From Intestinibacter sp964449895 (GTDB lineage Bacteria > Bacillota > Clostridia > Peptostreptococcales > Peptostreptococcaceae): DNA of 10,952 nt. The stretch is taken from NCBI GenBank assembly GCA_964449895.1, contig CAYVBY010000029.1, positions 1 through 10,952 on the forward strand. The letters are read 5' to 3'. Under the pieces are notes generated by a model. The model had not been told where the DNA came from and did no database searches. It saw only the letters and a program-made list of their open reading frames with translations. Below are positions 8,029 through 10,952 of the stretch, piece by piece. The position numbers and the translations under genes are program-made. Numbering within the stretch: position 1 is the stretch's first letter; each line of letters begins with the position of its first letter.

Positions 8029-8105
8029 TTCAGATATTTATATTAAAATTTGTTAATTATATAAAAGAATAATTGATTTAAAAATATATGTAGAGTTTTG
8101 TAAAG

Positions 8106-8138
8106 AAAAAAGCCTGTTGTGTTTTCACACAACAGGCT
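8106..8138 (-). terminator. Rho-independent terminator of the hyd operon
   Basis: Perfect 11-bp G+C-containing stem (8111-8121 with 8128-8138) and a six-base loop. Read on the minus strand the stem is followed by TTTTTTC, a good U-tract, about 33 bases beyond the hydA stop. On the plus strand the following bases (AAATTTATCTT) form a poor U-tract, so it could stop hprK transcription only weakly. No separate hprK terminator is evident in 8029-8105. Confidence 0.92.
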
Positions 8139-8171
8139 AAATTTATCTTAAACTATAAGCAAATTCTATGA

Positions 8172-9956
8172 TTATTTGTCACAATCACATTTAGCATATG
8201 GGTTGCTTCTATCGAAGTAGTGAGTATGTAGATATTTATGAGCGTTATGTCCGCCTCTTTCACCTAAGAAGTCAGCATAAAGTTTCTTAATATCTTCGTT
8301 TTCATGAGATTTACGTTGAGGTTTATTTATATCTATTTGATATAATCCTGCACCTCTAGCTTTAACTTTTTCGTAATCTCCACCATGGAATGGTTGTCCA
8401 CCACCAGCTACACATCCACCTGGGCAAGCCATGATTTCTATGATGTGGTATTTAGGAGCTTTACCAGCAGCTAAATCAGCTCTTAATTCGTCCATTAATT
8501 TTCTAGCACATCCTAAAGATGAAGCAGCAACTACATTTACATCAGTTCCAGCAACATTTACTGTAGCTTCTTTGATACCTTCGAATCCTCTAACAGCTTT
8601 GAATTCTATAGCATCATATGGTAATTCTTCTTTAGTTACATCTGTATAAGCAGTTCTTAATGCAGCTTCTAGAACCCCACCAGTAACACCGAATATATCA
8701 GCAGCACCAGTTGAATATCCTAATGGGCTATCAAATTCAGCTTCTTCTATAGTAGCTAAATTTATACCAGCTTCTTTTATCATTCTAGCAAGTTCTCTTA
8801 CTGATAATGATAAGTCAGTATCTATTATACCATCTTGACCTAATTCTTCTCTAGCAACTTCGTATTTTTTAGCTATACAAGGCATTATAGACATTACTAT
8901 AACTTCGTCAGCTTTTTTACCTAATACTTTATCAGCGAAGTAGTATCTAGCTATAGGAGAGAACATTCCTTGTGGAGATCTACAAGTTGATAAGTATTTA
9001 GTTAAATCAGGATATTGAGTTTCGCAGAAGTTAACCCAAGCTGGACAACAAGAAGTCATTATTGGTAAATCTCCACCTTTAGTTAATCTTTGTACGAATT
9101 CGTTAGCTTCTTCCATTATAGTTAAGTCAGCAGCAAAGTTAGTATCGAATACATAATCGAATCCTAAAGCTTTTAATGCAGCTACAACTTTACCAGTAGA
9201 TATAGCACCTGGTTCTAATCCAAATTCTTCACTTATACCAACTCTAACAGCTGGAGCTATTTGAACCATAACAGGTTTTTCTTTTTGAGCTAAAGCAGCC
9301 CAAGCTTCACCAGTATTATCTTTTTCCATTAATGCACCAGTTGGACATACACTTACACATTGTCCACAGAAAGTACATTCAGTATCTATCATATCAGCGT
9401 TGAAGAAAGTACCAACTACTGTGTTGAAACCACGGTTTACTCCAGAAAGTACACCTACAGTTTGTACTTCTGTACACATAGTTTCACATCTTCTACATAA
9501 TATACATTTATCGTTATCTTTTACTATAGAGTAAGAAGAAGTATCTATTGGAGAAGTTGATTGCTCACCTTTAAATCTTACGTTTCTTATACCCATATCA
9601 GCTGCAAGATCTTGTAATTCACATTTTCCACTCTTAGCACATGTGAAACAATCTTGTGGATGGTCTGATAATAATAATTCAACAACATTTTTTCTATATT
9701 TTAAAGCTTCTGGAGTGTTAGTGTTAACTACCATTCCTTCTTTAACCATAGTACCACAAGCTGGTACTAATTTTCTTCCTGCACTTACCATACAAACACG
9801 GCAAGATGCACATTCATTAGCAAATCCTATTTCATCTATTTTCATATGGCATAAGCTAGGTATTTTAATTCCAACTTGTTTTGCAGCTTCTAATATTTTA
9901 GTACCAGCTGGAACAGCTACAGCTTTGCCATTTATAGTTAAGTTAACTAAACTCAT
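8172..9956 (-). CDS. hydA: [FeFe] hydrogenase catalytic subunit (HydA, bifurcating type)
   Basis: This encodes 594 residues of a cytoplasmic iron-only hydrogenase that reduces protons or oxidises H2. Clusters in order are an N-terminal [2Fe-2S] domain (likely ligands C36, C52, C55, C67, with an extra C49), a His-Cys [4Fe-4S] site (H99, C103, C106, C112), and two [4Fe-4S] ferredoxin motifs (C151-C161 and C194-C204). The H-cluster domain has all three signatures: TSCCPAW (from T301), MPCIAKK (M358-C360) and MACPGGC (M509-C515). The expected H-cluster ligands are C304, C360, C511 and C515, with C303 as the proton-transfer cysteine. The C-terminus carries the small-subunit-like SHEN...LYADFLGE...HKYLHTHY segment and ends in CDCDK. 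ATG 9956 is chosen for its strong Shine-Dalgarno; a longer TTG start at 9974 would overlap that site. The hydB neighbour argues for an NADH/ferredoxin-coupled complex. Confidence 0.96.
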   Translation of the reverse strand: MSLVNLTINGKAVAVPAGTKILEAAKQVGIKIPSLCHMKIDEIGFANECASCRVCMVSAGRKLVPACGTMVKEGMVVNTNTPEALKYRKNVVELLLSDHPQDCFTCAKSGKCELQDLAADMGIRNVRFKGEQSTSPIDTSSYSIVKDNDKCILCRRCETMCTEVQTVGVLSGVNRGFNTVVGTFFNADMIDTECTFCGQCVSVCPTGALMEKDNTGEAWAALAQKEKPVMVQIAPAVRVGISEEFGLEPGAISTGKVVAALKALGFDYVFDTNFAADLTIMEEANEFVQRLTKGGDLPIMTSCCPAWVNFCETQYPDLTKYLSTCRSPQGMFSPIARYYFADKVLGKKADEVIVMSIMPCIAKKYEVAREELGQDGIIDTDLSLSVRELARMIKEAGINLATIEEAEFDSPLGYSTGAADIFGVTGGVLEAALRTAYTDVTKEELPYDAIEFKAVRGFEGIKEATVNVAGTDVNVVAASSLGCARKLMDELRADLAAGKAPKYHIIEIMACPGGCVAGGGQPFHGGDYEKVKARGAGLYQIDINKPQRKSHENEDIKKLYADFLGERGGHNAHKYLHTHYFDRSNPYAKCDCDK

Positions 9957-9964
9957 TAGTAAAT

Positions 9965-9971
9965 CCCTCCT
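9965..9971 (-). promoter_or_regulatory. hydA Shine-Dalgarno
   Basis: AGGAGGG on the minus strand, eight bases before the ATG at 9956. It is the strongest ribosome-binding site in the window and decides the hydA start, which fits a highly expressed enzyme. Confidence 0.9.
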
Positions 9972-9993
9972 CAATAATATAAAGAAATTATTG
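9972..9993 (-). repeat. Small hairpin just upstream of the hydA Shine-Dalgarno
   Basis: CAATAAT and ATTATTG (9972-9978 and 9987-9993) are perfect 7-bp inverted arms with an 8-base loop, directly adjoining the Shine-Dalgarno in the hydB-hydA gap. It is weak (one G-C pair) and lacks a U-tract, so it is not a terminator. It could mark an mRNA processing or stabilising stem, or be chance in A+T-rich DNA. Confidence 0.4.
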
Positions 9994-10018
9994 TTTTAAT
10001 ACTTAAATAGTGAGTGCA

Positions 10019-10952
10019 CTACATTTTAACGATTGCATTTTTCTTACATTTTTCCATACAAGCACCACATTTTAAGCACTTAGTAGTATCGATAACATGT
10101 TTTTCTTTCTTTTCACCAGTGATAGCATCAGCTGGACAATTTTTCTTACATAATCCACAACCTATACAGTTATCATTGATTACGAAGTTTAACATAGATT
10201 GACATTTAGCAGCAGGACATTTTTTGTCTTTAACGTGAGCTAAATATTCATCATAGAAACAGTCTAATGTACTAAGTACTGGGTTTGGAGCACATTTACC
10301 AAGACCACATAAAGAAGCATTTTTGATAGTTAATGCTAAATCTTTTAAGTCAACTAGATCTTGTTCAGTACCTTTACCGTCACATATCTTAGTTAACATT
10401 TCAAGTAATCTCTTGTTACCTACACGACATGGAGTACATTTACCACATGATTCTTCAACTGTAAATTCAAGGAAGAATTTAGATATATCAACCATACAGT
10501 CAGTTTCATCAAGAACAAGCATACCACCAGAACCCATCATAGATCCTATAGCACTTAATGATTTAAAGTCTATTGGAGTATCTAAGTCTTTAGCAGATAT
10601 ACATCCACCAGATGGTCCACCAGTTTGAACAGCTTTGAATTCTTTTCCACCAGGGATTCCTCCACCGATTTCATAAACGATTTCTCTTAAAGTAGTTCCC
10701 ATAGGTACTTCAACAAGACCAACGTTATTAACTTTACCACCTAAAGCGAAAACTTTAGTACCAGTAGAGTCTTCAGTACCAAATGAAGCAAACCAATCAG
10801 CACCTTTGTTTATTATAGCTGGAACATTACCAAATGTTTCAACGTTGTTTACTGAAGTAGGAGCTTGCCATAAACCATGTTTAGAAGAAGAGAAAGTCTT
10901 CATTCTTGGTTCACCACGTTTACCTTCTATAGAGTTAATAAGAGCAGTACCT
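10019..10952 (-). CDS. hydB: NuoF-like hydrogenase subunit HydB, C-terminal part (5' end beyond window)
   Basis: The reading frame stays open to the right edge and gives 310 visible residues. The segment GTALINSIEGKRGEPR before the internal Met (10903) is conserved NuoF/HydB sequence, so that Met is not the start. This subunit binds FMN and NADH and carries iron-sulfur clusters for electron exchange with HydA. Visible are the GLWQAPTSVNNVET block, the TGGPSGGC motif, the N3-type [4Fe-4S] motif SCGKCTPCR (10424-10450) with its distal Cys in LCGLGKC (10292-10309), an H-x5-C-x4-C group (10202-10237), and a C-terminal two-cluster ferredoxin domain with CIGCGLCKKNC (10137-10167) and CLKCGACMEKC (10046-10078). 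That tail and the adjacent hydA distinguish it from the NuoF of respiratory complex I. The N-terminal part and any upstream hydC are outside the window. It ends 62 bases before hydA, in the same operon. Confidence 0.93.
   Translation of the reverse strand, partial: GTALINSIEGKRGEPRMKTFSSSKHGLWQAPTSVNNVETFGNVPAIINKGADWFASFGTEDSTGTKVFALGGKVNNVGLVEVPMGTTLREIVYEIGGGIPGGKEFKAVQTGGPSGGCISAKDLDTPIDFKSLSAIGSMMGSGGMLVLDETDCMVDISKFFLEFTVEESCGKCTPCRVGNKRLLEMLTKICDGKGTEQDLVDLKDLALTIKNASLCGLGKCAPNPVLSTLDCFYDEYLAHVKDKKCPAAKCQSMLNFVINDNCIGCGLCKKNCPADAITGEKKEKHVIDTTKCLKCGACMEKCKKNAIVKM

Noticed and set aside
8029..8105. A separate terminator or small gene just after hprK
   Set aside because: Only weak A+T inverted matches are present and no frame with a ribosome site; nothing supportable.
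9957..9974. hydA start at TTG 9974
   Set aside because: It overlaps the AGGAGGG ribosome-binding site; the ATG at 9956 gives a normal HydA N-terminus.
10898..10903. hydB start at the internal Met at 10903
   Set aside because: The frame continues upstream with conserved NuoF/HydB residues to the window edge, so the gene is simply cut by the window.
1..10952. CRISPR array, insertion sequence, phage or defence genes
   Set aside because: No spaced repeats, transposase or integrase motifs, tRNA attachment sites or unrecognised genes were seen; all coding space is occupied by identifiable housekeeping or energy genes.

Overview
The window is an A+T-rich stretch of a low-GC anaerobic Firmicute. 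The nucleotide-excision-repair plus HprK set, the bifurcating-type [FeFe] hydrogenase and the codon choice (AGA and ATA common) point to Clostridia, possibly a Peptostreptococcaceae relative. The genus cannot be fixed from the sequence alone.

Left edge (1-240): the 3' end of a 5S rRNA gene closes an rRNA operon and is followed by a strong hairpin terminator. An extended -10 promoter and a likely LexA operator come next, just ahead of uvrB.

Plus-strand block (279-8028): uvrB, uvrA, uvrC and hprK lie head to tail. The first three supply all the dedicated damage-recognition and incision proteins of bacterial nucleotide excision repair (UvrA2-UvrB scanning, UvrB loading, dual incision by UvrC). 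hprK, the HPr kinase/phosphorylase of carbon catabolite control, starts one base after the uvrC stop, with its Shine-Dalgarno inside the last uvrC codons, so the two are almost certainly co-transcribed and probably translationally coupled. The uvrA-uvrC gap holds a perfect 18-bp inverted repeat that does not look like an ordinary terminator.

Minus-strand block (8172-10952, convergent with the above): hydA, the catalytic [FeFe] hydrogenase subunit, lies downstream of hydB, a NuoF-like flavin/iron-sulfur subunit whose 5' part runs off the window. Together they indicate an electron-bifurcating HydABC-type hydrogenase, with a hydC-like gene expected beyond the right edge. A strong terminator for this operon sits in the convergent gap at 8106-8138.

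Overall this is a conserved housekeeping and energy-metabolism region. I see no mobile element, CRISPR array, defence system or unknown gene cluster, and no convincing undescribed system. The items worth a second look are regulatory or structural details: the putative SOS box of uvrB, the uvrA-uvrC palindrome, a 30-bp in-frame direct repeat inside uvrA, and some metal-ligand and P-loop variations.
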